A stretch of 10,204 nt of DNA from Baffinella frigidus (taxonomy: Eukaryota > Cryptophyceae > Cryptomonadales > Baffinellaceae), in NCBI GenBank assembly GCA_026770585.1, contig MU646441.1, positions 186,612-196,815 on the forward strand. Reading direction: 5' to 3'. The notes under the pieces were generated by a model. It was not told the origin of the DNA, made no database searches, and saw only the letters and a list, made by a program, of their open reading frames with translations. The translations under genes were made by a program, and so were the position numbers. This document shows positions 1 through 5,547 of this stretch, in pieces (the stretch's first letter is position 1; each line of letters opens with the position of its first letter).

Positions 1-100
1 CATAATTAGTGAAAACAAACGAAATCATAATTAGTGAAAACAAACGAAATAATAATTAGTGAAAACAAACGAAATCATAATTAGTGAAAACAAACCGAAA
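1..100. repeat. 25-bp tandem repeat, four copies
   Basis: A unit beginning CATAATTAGTGAAAACAAAC and ending GAAAT is repeated at about 1, 26, 51 and 76. The third copy has AATAATT in place of CATAATT, and the fourth gains one C. The array runs off the left edge, so its full length is unknown. Translating it gives part of a small open frame that is not a gene. Confidence 0.95.
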
Positions 101-109
101 CGAAATCAG

Positions 110-178
110 GTGGAGGAGATCTCGATGGACGAATACCAATCGCTCCTGGCTTCTGCTCAGGCGAACCGCGCCACGCAG
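110..178 (+). CDS. Possible coding exon Z (VEEISMDEYQSLLASAQAN)
   Basis: This 69-nt island, 23 codons, lies between an AATCAG acceptor and a CAG|GTGATT donor. It starts and ends in phase 0. It encodes VEEISMDEYQSLLASAQAN followed by RATQ, which has normal amino-acid composition, unlike the surrounding low-complexity DNA. Partial copies recur nearby: the LASAQAN stretch at 507-530, and the tail GCCAC-CAG|GT at 220-234, 704-718 and 918-936. That is the same habit of partial exon copies seen in the gene to the right. Its phase-0 end could splice to exon A1 at 1682, so it may be an N-terminal exon of the same gene. It could equally be the last coding exon of a different upstream gene. I do not recognise the family. 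Confidence 0.35.
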
Positions 179-245
179 GTGATTTTGTACGCAATAGATT
201 TCGCAGGTGATTTTGTACGCGCCACGCAGGTGATTTTGTACGCAA
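170..245. repeat. Short tandem repeat of a splice-donor-like segment
   Basis: CGCAGGTGATTTTGTACGC occurs three times, at about 174-192, 203-221 and 225-243. Each copy repeats the last bases of possible exon Z and its GTGATT donor, giving three closely spaced donor-like sites. The GCAATA that follows is present after the first and third copies. Confidence 0.85.
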
Positions 246-255
246 TAATCCAATA

Positions 256-434
256 ATTGACTTAAGAATCTGTTCACAAGGTCACCGGTATCGGTGCGTA
301 GCCTTGTGTGGTACCACACACTCGCGGGGCGCCTCTCTGGGAGGCGACACACGAGAGCACACGATAGCTCTAGAGAGTCACCTACCCAGAGTCATATATA
401 TCACCAAGCATACAACGTATACGAAGATAATTCG
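256..434. other. Non-coding spacer with a small palindrome
   Basis: No coding island is supported here. The one structure seen is a perfect 16-nt palindrome, TGTGTGGTACCACACA, at 305-320, followed by a short GC-rich inverted repeat around 330-345. Confidence 0.6.
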
Positions 435-811
435 AGCCTTTCCGCCTTCAGATTTGGCCGGTTTTGTACTGGAAAGCGTGGGGCGCGAAACTGGGTACGG
501 TGCGTTTCTGGCTTCTGCTCAGGCCAACCTAGTTTCGGAAGCGTCTAGCTGTGAAAACACTTTTGGGACCTGAGGCGGATCAAATCCCCTTTTCAGGAAG
601 TTCAAAGTCAAAGGGGGGGGTAATTGTAGAGCTCCCGAGGAGATTTGATCCGCCTCAGGTCCAATATGCGGTTTCACAGCTAGACGCTTCCGTAACGAAA
701 CCGCGCCACCCAGGTGGTTTCTTACGGGAATTGGAGCCTTTCCTTCAGATTCGGCCGGTTTCTGTACTGGGAAGCGTGGTGCGCGAAACCGGGTTAGGTG
801 CGCTCCTGGTT
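435..811. repeat. Direct repeat pair flanking a foldback element
   Basis: Two diverged copies of a roughly 80-bp sequence lie at about 435-520 and 734-811. Both carry GAGCCTTTCC, TTCAGATT.GGCCGGTTT, TGTACTGG.AAGCGTGG, GCGCGAAAC and GGTGCG in the same order. The first copy continues into a LASAQAN-encoding fragment of possible exon Z, and the second into a more decayed version (GCGCTCCTGGTTGTTG). The foldback at 537-691 sits between them. Confidence 0.8.
537..691. mobile_element. Foldback (MITE-like) element with 53-bp inverted arms
   Basis: The left arm 537-589 and right arm 639-691 are near-perfect inverted repeats. Both contain GGAAGCGTCTAGCTGTGAAA at the outer end and GGACCTGAGGCGGATCAAAT on the inner side. 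The loop of about 49 nt holds a run of G at 612-620. There is no transposase coding capacity. No clear target-site duplication is visible, and similarity extends imperfectly into GTTTCG outside each arm. I infer a non-autonomous foldback element or a hairpin-derived inversion. Confidence 0.8.
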
Positions 812-945
812 GTTGAGGGTAGTATATATACACAGCCGTCCACGGGGTGGATAGCTCCTCTTTTTGGTACGTCGGTAGCCTGATGGATAAGGCACCGGTC
901 GTTAGTTGTTGTTCAGGCGAACCGCGCCACGGAAGTGGGCCTCTG

Positions 946-1296
946 CCCACTCGAGAATGCTGGAGCACCCTATTTACATGTGGGGTTGTAAGAATTTGTA
1001 CCAGTCACGTCCGGGGCCCGACGGAAATTCCGCCAGGGTCGCCCACGCCCACACGAGGCTACCGAGGCGAACAGAATAAAACGGACTTTTAAAGTTTTGT
1101 GGGCAAATGATCACGTTTCCGCCCGCTGAGCGGTCGGACCTGTGTAAAGTCGCTGCTTTTCATCTGAAAATTACTACACACGTTTACAATCGATATTTAT
1201 TCTGTTCGCATAGGTAGCCTCGTGTGGGCTCACGAACATTACTACGCATACGTATAACGCAGGTTTTAAATTGGGTGCTCTAGCATCCTCGAGTGG
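946..1296. mobile_element. Long foldback element, about 350 bp
   Basis: The outer arms match in inverted orientation: CCCACTCGAGAATGCTGGAG at 946-965 against the complement of the segment ending at 1296. A second inverted match inside is ACACGAGGCTACC, with GCGAACAGAATAAA, at about 1050-1080 against 1197-1232. The middle carries a degenerate hairpin around 1105-1143 (GATCACG, CCGCCCGC, GCGGTCGG) related to the perfect hairpins at 6789 and 8136. A partial relative of the left end (CACGAGAATGCTAGAGGTGC) lies at 9005-9024. No coding capacity is seen. Confidence 0.75.
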
Positions 1297-1343
1297 ACCG
1301 TACGGACGAGCACGCTATGCGTGCTAGAAGCCTACGGTATTGA

Positions 1344-1410
1344 CTACGGTAGGCCGTAGGGGCATAGGGGGGGTCCTACGGTAGGCCGTAGGGGCATAGG
1401 GGGGGTCCTA
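1344..1410. repeat. 32-bp tandem duplication rich in CTACGGTAGG
   Basis: Two adjacent copies (1344-1375 and 1376-1407) begin CTACGGTAGGCCGTAGGGGC and continue ATAGGGGGGGTC. Relatives of the palindromic core CCTACGGTAGG occur at about 3260-3285, 5037-5110, 5955-5985 and 6128-6140, so it is a dispersed repeat family of this locus. Confidence 0.9.
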
Positions 1411-1554
1411 AGCCAAACAAAACGCTACAGGGCTCGAAACATCAACTTTTGACGTCTTTCAGCGGGTTCGACGAGACCGGAAGTTGAATCCTTTACAAAT
1501 TCGTCAACTTTTGCCGTAGAAAGACATCAGTCAACTCGAGTTGTGCAGAGCTAT

Positions 1555-1671
1555 CAAACTCCAAACCCCAAACCCCAAACCCCACACCCCAAACCCCACA
1601 CCCCACACCCCACACCCCAAACCCCACACCCCAAACCCCACACCCCAAACCCCAAACCCTAAATCCCAAAC
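1555..1671. repeat. Telomere-like C-strand array upstream of exon A1
   Basis: Heptamers of the CCCCAAA, CCCCACA and CCCTAAA kind run head to tail and end about ten bases before the acceptor of exon A1. The array is degenerate and interstitial. It also supplies a pyrimidine-rich tract in front of the acceptor. Confidence 0.9.
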
Positions 1672-1675
1672 ACGA

Positions 1676-1770
1676 ATGCAGGTTTCGGCTGTCGGGGAGG
1701 ATCATCCGGTCTTCGGGAAGTTTCTTGCGGACTTTGGCTACAAGCGCATCTACGCCGCCGACCCCGCCAA
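1676..1770 (+). CDS. Exon A copy 1 (HPVFGKFLADFGYKRIYAAD)
   Basis: The coding island reads VSAVGED, then HPVFGKFLADFGYKRIYAAD, then PA plus two bases (AA) of a split lysine codon. It can start at an ATG at 1676 (MQVSAVGED) or after the ATGCAG acceptor at 1680-1681, in phase 0 (1682-1770, 89 nt). The donor is GCCAA|GTACCC, phase 2. Reading on past the donor meets an in-frame stop near 1816, which supports splicing at 1771. The split codon is completed as AAA or AAG by exon B. This is one of two copies, with A3, that keep the whole HPVFGKF core and a usable donor. I do not assign a domain name to this segment, which precedes the DGQHR region. Confidence 0.62.
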
Positions 1771-1861
1771 GTACCCCAAACCCTACCCCCCACCCCGTAA
1801 ACCGCAGACCCTCTAAAACCCGCCAAGTGAGTCGCATTCCAGCTTAAATCATTTTTTCACA

Positions 1862-1920
1862 GCGTCCGTCTAAACGATTCCTGGTACAAAAGGCGTCCAT
1901 CTAAACGATTCCTGGTACAC
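1862..1920. repeat. 31-bp repeat, two units, between A1 and A2
   Basis: The units start GCGTCC, continue TCTAAACGATTCCTGGTACA and end near AAAAG. A related pair lies at 2171-2230 in the same direction, and a pair in the opposite direction lies at 2511-2572. A decayed single copy is near 2980-3015. The core GGTACAAAA also recurs elsewhere in the window as TTTTGTAC. Confidence 0.85.
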
Positions 1921-1959
1921 ACCCAGGAATGGTTTAATCCCCTAGTTAGGTAGGGTCAG

Positions 1960-2035
1960 AAACGGACCATCCGGTCTTCGGGAAGTTCCTCGCGGACTTT
2001 GGCTACAACCACATCTACGCCGCGGACCCTGCCAA
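1960..2035 (+). pseudogene. Exon A copy 2, donor lost
   Basis: This copy encodes the DHPVFGKFLADFGYNHIYAAD core, with KR changed to NH relative to the others. The site after GCC-AA is ATACC and not GTACC, so the GT donor is gone. The secondary donor-like CCGCCAAGTGAGT found in copy 1 is also decayed (CCGCTAATTTAGT). It follows a GGTCAG acceptor in the same phase as copy 3 but lacks the ATG segment of copy 3. It is probably non-functional as an exon. Confidence 0.7.
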
Positions 2036-2271
2036 ATACCCATTTTCCTACCCCCCCACCCCCTAAACCCCAACTCCGTACCCCAAACCCTACCCCGTAC
2101 CACATCAACCGCAGACCCTCTAAAACCCGCTAATTTAGTCCCGTCCCACACGTAAATTGTTGTTTCACAAGGCGTCCATCTGAACGATTTCTGGTACAAA
2201 AGGCGTTCGTCTAAGAACGTCTGGTACAAACAGACGTCACGTAAACCCCTCAAAGCGAGTGAGGCTCAGAA

Positions 2272-2363
2272 ATGGCTCCAATCCCAACGGAGGACCATCC
2301 GGTCTTCGGGAAGTTCCTCGCGGACTTTGGGTACAAGCGCATCTACGCCGCGGACCCCGCCAA
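2272..2363 (+). CDS. Exon A copy 3, start-codon version of the first coding exon
   Basis: ATG at 2272 is in a reasonable initiation context (CAGAAATGG) and opens MAPIPTED followed by the HPVFGKFLADFGYKRIYAAD core. The exon is 92 nt, 30 codons plus AA, and the GCC-AA|GTACCC donor is phase 2, as exon B requires. I chose this start because it is the only A copy with an ATG in good context directly joined to the full core. The ATG of copy 1 is an alternative. Homologues may extend further upstream, so this ATG could be internal to a longer exon that starts at the CTCAG acceptor at 2269. Confidence 0.6.
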
Positions 2364-2420
2364 GTACCCATTTCCCTACCCCCCACCCTCTAAAGCCCAA
2401 ATTCTCTAAAACCCGCCAAG

Positions 2421-2461
2421 GACTTTGGCTACAAGCGCATCTACGCTGCGGACCCCGCCAA
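2421..2461 (+). pseudogene. Exon A copy 4, 3' half with a perfect donor
   Basis: Only the second half of exon A is present, starting at GACTTTGG (DFGYKRIYAAD). It carries the best donor of the array, GCCAA|GTGAGT. It starts abruptly after CCCGCCAAG, which is the tail of the preceding unit, so the join lies between repeated exon ends. It is 41 nt, and in frame if the AAG at 2418-2420 acts as an acceptor. It may be a decayed copy, or the ancestral 3' splice-donor end. Confidence 0.65.
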
Positions 2462-2510
2462 GTGAGTCCCGATCCAGCTTAACTGACATTTTATGGGGAT
2501 TAAAGTGCCT

Positions 2511-2572
2511 GGTTTTGTACCAGAAACCGTTAGATGGACGCCTTTTGTACCATAAATCGTTTAGATGGACGC
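2511..2572. repeat. 31-bp repeat pair in inverted orientation
   Basis: This is the reverse complement of the 31-bp repeats at 1862-1920 and 2171-2230 (GGTTTTGTACCAGAAACCGT, then TAGATGGACGCC, then a second unit). The exon A copies on either side keep their direction, so the small repeat inverted on its own. Confidence 0.8.
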
Positions 2573-2587
2573 GTGAGTTAGGTCCAG

Positions 2588-2661
2588 AAACGCAAATCTG
2601 GATTCGGGAAGTTCCTCGCGGACTTTGGGTACAAGCGCATCTACGCTGCCGACCCCGCCAA
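2588..2661 (+). pseudogene. Exon A copy 5, altered 5' end
   Basis: The 3' part encodes FGKFLADFGYKRIYAADPA with a GTACCC donor in the right phase. The DHPV stretch is replaced by KRKSG, read from a GGTCCAG acceptor at 2586-2587. The 74-nt segment stays open and in phase 0, like copy 1, so it could splice. The loss of the conserved start argues for decay. Confidence 0.55.
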
Positions 2662-2852
2662 GTACCCAAAACCCTACCCCCCACCCCCTCAACCCCAAAC
2701 CCTCTAAAACCCGCCAAGTCAGTCCCAGCCCACACATGAATCACCCTGCCAAGTGCCTTTCCCCCAACCCCCTACACTCGTCCACGTGTTACGGGGCGGT
2801 TTCTGCGCCGGGTAGGTGGGGGTTAGGGGCTAGGGTGTAGGGACGGTAGGGT

Positions 2853-2894
2853 GGACTTTGGGTACAAGCGCATCTACGCTGCCGACCCTGCCAA
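2853..2894 (+). pseudogene. Exon A copy 6, truncated and donorless
   Basis: This 3'-half copy begins at GACTTTGG, the same breakpoint as copy 4, and encodes DFGYKRIYAADPA. The donor position reads AATACC, as in copy 2. It follows G-rich telomere-like DNA at 2815-2850. It is probably a dead copy. Confidence 0.7.
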
Positions 2895-2899
2895 ATACC

Positions 2900-3151
2900 G
2901 CAAACCCTACCCCATACCCCCTCAGCCCCAAACCCTTCAGAACCCGCAAAGTTAGTCCTATCCCACATATAAATTGTTATTTCGCAAGGCGTCTATCAAA
3001 GAATTTTTGATGCAAAACCGGGCAATGTAAACCCCTATTGTAGATTTCGGCTTAGCGCGGAATTTAGATCAGGTTGGGGGGTCGAGAAAATCGAGAGAGA
3101 AAATAACCGCTGTATTGGACTGTAGAGGCATAAACCATACACCCTCCGCAG
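2900..3151 (+). other. Intron DNA between the exon A and exon B arrays
   Basis: This stretch holds the C-rich linker and decayed 31-bp repeat that trail exon A copy 6 (to about 3015), then unremarkable sequence ending in CCTCCGCAG, the acceptor of exon B copy 1. I see no coding island. Confidence 0.6.
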
Positions 3152-3209
3152 ACTGCTGGCCAAGGTGCCGGTGCACAAGAAGCAGCGCACCTTCCGCACT
3201 GAGCGCGCC
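3152..3209 (+). pseudogene. Exon B copy 1, 3'-truncated
   Basis: It has a good CCGCAG acceptor and the correct first base, and encodes LLAKVPVHKKQRTFRTERA. A TGA follows directly at 3210, before the SAMARAK end and the donor. If spliced in, it would end the protein. Confidence 0.75.
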
Positions 3210-3383
3210 TGACCAAACATCGGCTAGGATATCCGTAGGAACCCAATGTCCCTACAGATGGCCTACCGTAGGGGCCTACGGATTATCCACTTATGGGTTA
3301 TTCACGAAAGTTAACAGCCTCAGGCTTTCAGTCTACCTAGCGGATTCAGTCAACTTTGGTTGACTGTAGTCTCTTGTTCGCAG

Positions 3384-3440
3384 GCTGCTGGCCAAGGTGC
3401 CGGTGGACAAAAAGCAGCGCACCTTCCGCACTGCGTGGGA
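3384..3440 (+). pseudogene. Exon B copy 2, 3'-truncated
   Basis: The acceptor TTCGCAG is intact, and the copy encodes LLAKVPVDKKQRTFRT, with Y or H changed to D. After that the sequence departs from exon B (AWEAC). No donor equivalent is present. The break point is within a few bases of that of copy 1. Confidence 0.72.
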
Positions 3441-3474
3441 GGCGTGCAACATTTCGATCAACCTTGCGCATTCA

Positions 3475-3543
3475 GTCAACTCTTGGTTCGCAGCGGATTT
3501 AGTCAACCTGTCTGATTCAGTTAAGTTTGGTTCGCAGGCTGCT
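3475..3543 (+). repeat. Repeated acceptor stubs of exon B
   Basis: The segment ATTCAGTCAACT...TTGGTTCGCAG, which precedes exon B copy 2, is repeated twice more. One repeat ends CGCAG|CGGATT at about 3492. The other ends CGCAG|GCTGCT at 3534-3540 and then runs straight into telomere-like DNA. The last is an exon B copy reduced to its acceptor and six or seven bases. Confidence 0.75.
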
Positions 3544-3584
3544 TAACCCTAGCCCCTAAACCCTGAACCCTAAACCTTGGACAG

Positions 3585-3663
3585 ACTGCTGGCGAAGGTG
3601 CCGGTGTACAAAAAGCAGCGCACCTTCCGGACGGAGCGCTCTTCCGCTATGGCTCGCGCCAAG
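3585..3663 (+). CDS. Exon B, intact copy (LLAKVPVYKKQRTFRTER)
   Basis: This 79-nt exon starts after CCTTGGACAG, supplies the last base of the lysine split with exon A, and encodes LLAKVPVYKKQRTFRTER followed by SSAMARAK. It ends in phase 0 at GCCAAG|GTCAAA. It is the only B copy with both acceptor and donor intact and no frame break, so I place it in the gene model. The basic segment KKQRTFRTER just before the DGQHR part has a counterpart (a P-V/I-W/Y...R..R..R pattern) that I recall from related eukaryotic proteins. Its acceptor is preceded by a short telomere-like tract (3545-3575). Confidence 0.75.
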
Positions 3664-3828
3664 GTCAAACCCACCACACAATCGGACCATCAAAACAAAA
3701 CCACTACATGAATTCGTTGACTCGCATTCGCACATTCATATGGTGTACGTGTGTTTTGTACCAGGAAGATTCCAGGAAGGAAATGTACAATGTTGCAGGG
3801 CTGAGGGTTCATGATTTAGGGTTGATAG

Positions 3829-3857
3829 ACATTCCGCACGGAGCGCGCTTCCGCTAT
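3829..3857 (+). pseudogene. Exon B copy 4, broken by an inserted foldback
   Basis: The piece encodes TFRTERASA and stops at GCTAT, exactly where other copies continue ATGGCTCGCGCC. A foldback element begins at 3861. The missing continuation, ATGGCTCGCGCCAAG|GT, appears at 4099-4113. The simplest reading is one exon copy split by about 240 bp of inserted DNA. Confidence 0.6.
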
Positions 3858-3860
3858 CCG

Positions 3861-3999
3861 CCAGCCCTCCCAAGTGGCTCAAATAGTGCCCTGGAAGGTC
3901 TTCGAATTTACCTTGCATCGGAGTCGGATCCGACCCCGATGTCAAGGTAAATCGAACATGTTCCAGAGCTCTATTTGAGCCACCTCCAAGGGCTAGTGG
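3861..3999. mobile_element. Foldback (MITE-like) element inside an exon B copy
   Basis: Imperfect inverted arms of about 69 bp meet at GGATCC (3926-3931). The outer ends share GTGGCTCAAATAG, and the inner parts share ATTTACCTTG and CATCGG.GTCGGATC. No coding capacity is present. A convincing target-site duplication was not found. Confidence 0.8.
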
Positions 4000-4098
4000 A
4001 ATCCCCAAGACTCTACGCCAGGCAATACCAAAGGGACATAAGCTGGTCCGCAGGTTATCCTAACAAATTCTTGTTCAGAATCCGACAAAATCTAGTGC

Positions 4099-4113
4099 AT
4101 GGCTCGCGCCAAG
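4099..4113 (+). pseudogene. Exon B tail fragment (MARAK)
   Basis: ATGGCTCGCGCCAAG followed by GTGCCC matches the 3' end of exon B and its donor position. It is likely the separated end of copy 4. Further isolated MARAK fragments lie at 4496-4510 and 4706-4720. Confidence 0.6.
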
Positions 4114-4120
4114 GTGCCCT

Positions 4121-4160
4121 ATCCCTTAGGGTTTTGGGGTTGGGGTTTGGGGTTTAGGGG
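4121..4160. repeat. Short telomere-like G-strand tract
   Basis: TTAGGGTTTTGGGGTTGGGG followed by TTTGGGGTTTAGGGG lies directly after the exon B tail fragment. Its orientation is opposite to that of the tract before exon B copy 3. Confidence 0.8.
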
Positions 4161-4299
4161 CTGTCCGGACGAAGCGTGCATCCTGGTGTACTTCTCGTCT
4201 TCTTCTTTATTACTCCCAAGCCTGTCTCGCTCGAGCCTTAAGCTGAGTGATCCAAAAGTCCATGAGCCTTGAGGGTTATTGGGTGGAACCGCTGGGAGG

Positions 4300-4365
4300 G
4301 TGCCGGTGTATAAGAAGCAGCGCACTTTCCGCACTGAGCGCGCTTCCGCTATGGCTCGCGCTAAG
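4300..4365 (+). CDS. Exon B copy 5, 5' end damaged
   Basis: The copy encodes VPVYKKQRTFRTER and ASAMARAK without change and ends GCTAAG|GTCAAC, phase 0, like the intact copy. At its start the acceptor and LLAK codons are degraded (GGAACCGCTGGGAGG), with a small deletion that shifts the frame. Unless a remote acceptor is used it should not splice in correctly. Its TERASA sequence is closer than that of copy 3 to the apparent consensus, so it may be the older functional copy. Confidence 0.5.
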
Positions 4366-4408
4366 GTCAACGTCTCTTCTTCTCCTTACGATGCGTCCAG
4401 CGTCACCC

Positions 4409-4438
4409 GGGCGTTCGCCTAAATGGCGTTCGCCTAAA
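4409..4438. repeat. 15-bp tandem duplication
   Basis: GGCGTTCGCCTAAAT occurs twice in a row, with the first copy starting at about 4409. GGCG and CGCC make each unit partly self-complementary. Confidence 0.8.
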
Positions 4439-4482
4439 TCAACCAGACCAGATCAGACTGAGGACTCCAGAGTCAGCGATCC

Positions 4483-4527
4483 GTCCGGACAGAGTATGGC
4501 TCGCGCGAAGCCATTCTCTGTCCGGAC
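4483..4527. repeat. Inverted repeat enclosing an exon B tail fragment
   Basis: GTCCGGACAGAGTATGGCT at 4483-4501 is the inverse of the segment ending GTCCGGAC at 4520-4527, with one mismatch in about 19 bases. The ATGGCTCGCGCGAAG exon B fragment straddles the left arm and loop. GTCCGGAC also occurs near 4164. Confidence 0.75.
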
Positions 4528-4602
4528 TTTGAGGATGGACAGAGTATGCGCCTGGGCTTTGAGGATGCGGAGGGGAGGCGGTGGGGCAGTAGCCTAGCGT
4601 GC

Positions 4603-4644
4603 CATCAGTTTGACCATCAGTTTGACCATCAGTTTGACCATCAG
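4603..4644. repeat. 12-bp tandem repeat, 3.5 copies
   Basis: CATCAGTTTGAC is repeated three times and followed by CATCAG. It is a simple minisatellite with no apparent coding role. Confidence 0.95.
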
Positions 4645-4816
4645 GCCCACTCTTGTTCAGCCAGGGGCGCGGGGTTCGATTCGGGGGGGTGACAGATCCG
4701 CCGATATGGCTCGTGCCAAGGTGCCCTTTCCCCGAAGGTGCAGGGTTTAGACCAGACGAGACTGAGTATGCCGGAGTGGTGTAAGTCTGAACGTGGTGCA
4801 ATGTCTGAAAACGCAG

Positions 4817-4840
4817 CTTCGGTCGGGGGTGAGCGGGTGA
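4817..4840 (+). pseudogene. Exon C copy 1, short stub
   Basis: An ACGCAG acceptor is followed by CTTCGGTCGGGGGTGAGCGG, the first eight or so codons of exon C (LRSGVSG). After GGGTG the sequence diverges. No donor equivalent of exon C is present. Confidence 0.7.
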
Positions 4841-4958
4841 CATTCCATATTCAGCGGCTGGTCCATTCCATAATGCACCAGAATGCTCCACACACGGACG
4901 ATGGTCAACAACGAGCCCTAAACCGTCATTCCTACCCCTGAATCCTGAACCCAAACAG

Positions 4959-5015
4959 CTTCGGTCGGGGGTGAGTGGGTGGCCGGGTACGGTCAGCGTC
5001 GTGGAGTATGCCGCC
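4959..5015 (+). pseudogene. Exon C copy 2, 3'-truncated
   Basis: After AACAG it encodes LRSGVSGWPGTVSVVEYAA, then leaves the exon C sequence (ATTTGATAA) and loses the EGL end and donor. It contains GGGG|GTGAGT, a near-ideal donor sequence within the exon. Truncation points differ between C1 and C2, while both acceptors are intact. Confidence 0.75.
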
Positions 5016-5036
5016 ATTTGATAATCCATAGGATCC

Positions 5037-5116
5037 TACGATAGACAATACCGTCCCTACGGTAGGCAACACCGTAGGGACATAGGGTGGTCCTACGGTT
5101 ATCCTGTAGGACCAAA
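5037..5116. repeat. Dispersed CCTACGGTAGG repeats
   Basis: Several inverted and direct copies of CCTACGG/CCGTAGG occur within 80 bases, related to the tandem 32-mer at 1344-1407. They lie between exon C copies 2 and 3. Confidence 0.7.
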
Positions 5117-5173
5117 CTGGTTGCGACGAGAAGCGTGCGAGTGGCCAAGAGGCTGAATCCTGGACCCGAACAG

Positions 5174-5240
5174 CTTCGGTCGGGCGTGAGCGGGTGGCCG
5201 GGTACGGTCAGCGTCGTGGAGTATGCCGCGGAGGGGCTTG
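5174..5240 (+). CDS. Exon C, intact copy (GWPGTVSVVEYAAEGL)
   Basis: This 67-nt exon starts after CCGAACAG in phase 0, encodes LRSGVS then GWPGTVSVVEYAAEGL, and ends with a single G (phase 1) at CTTG|GTGACG. Joining it to exon D gives AAEGL-VLVDGQHR, placing a short GWPG-beta segment directly before the DGQHR motif. I recall this arrangement (G-F/W-P-G...V..Y then DGQHR) in the wider family. It is the only complete C copy. The tail and following intron are duplicated at about 5368-5402 (CTTGGTGACAGGCAGACACC). Confidence 0.75.
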
Positions 5241-5367
5241 GTGACGGCCAGGCACCGCCCTCCCTATTGTTCACGTTTTTGTTTGTTGCTCTCGACCCTC
5301 GCTCCTCTTCTTCTTGTTGGATGGTGTCGGGCCCTCCCTCTCGTTGTTGTTGGTGTTGTTGGTGTTG

Positions 5368-5402
5368 TCTTGGTGACAGGCAGACACCGCCCTCTCTATT
5401 CG
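5368..5402 (+). pseudogene. Exon C tail and donor, extra copy
   Basis: CTTGGTGACAGGCAGACACC then GCCCTCTCTATT repeats the end of exon C and the start of its intron (CTTGGTGACGGCCAGGCACC). It gives a second GTGAC donor-like site about 130 bases downstream. Confidence 0.65.
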
Positions 5403-5547
5403 TCTTTTTCTTCTTTGATCGCGAGCCCTCTCTCCTTCGCCCTCCCTCAGATCCCTGCCGATTCCTGTTGTGCTTTATTGCTCTCGAGTCTTCTTGTTGT
5501 TTGCCCCGCTCCTTGTTGTTGTTTGTTGCTCTCGATTCCTGTGAAAC

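Noticed and set aside
1-100. CRISPR-like regular repeats
   Set aside because: The 25-bp units are directly adjacent, without spacers, in a eukaryotic context. It is a minisatellite.
4660-4700. GGTTCGATTC resembling a tRNA T-loop / B box
   Set aside because: The flanks (GGGGTTCGATTCGGGGGG) cannot form a T-stem or acceptor stem, and no A box or anticodon arm was found upstream.
4439-5029. 196-residue minus-strand open frame
   Set aside because: It is antisense to exon B tail fragments, a 12-bp tandem repeat (the DGQTDGQTDG run) and exon C copies. It has no recognisable domain and its composition follows the repeats.
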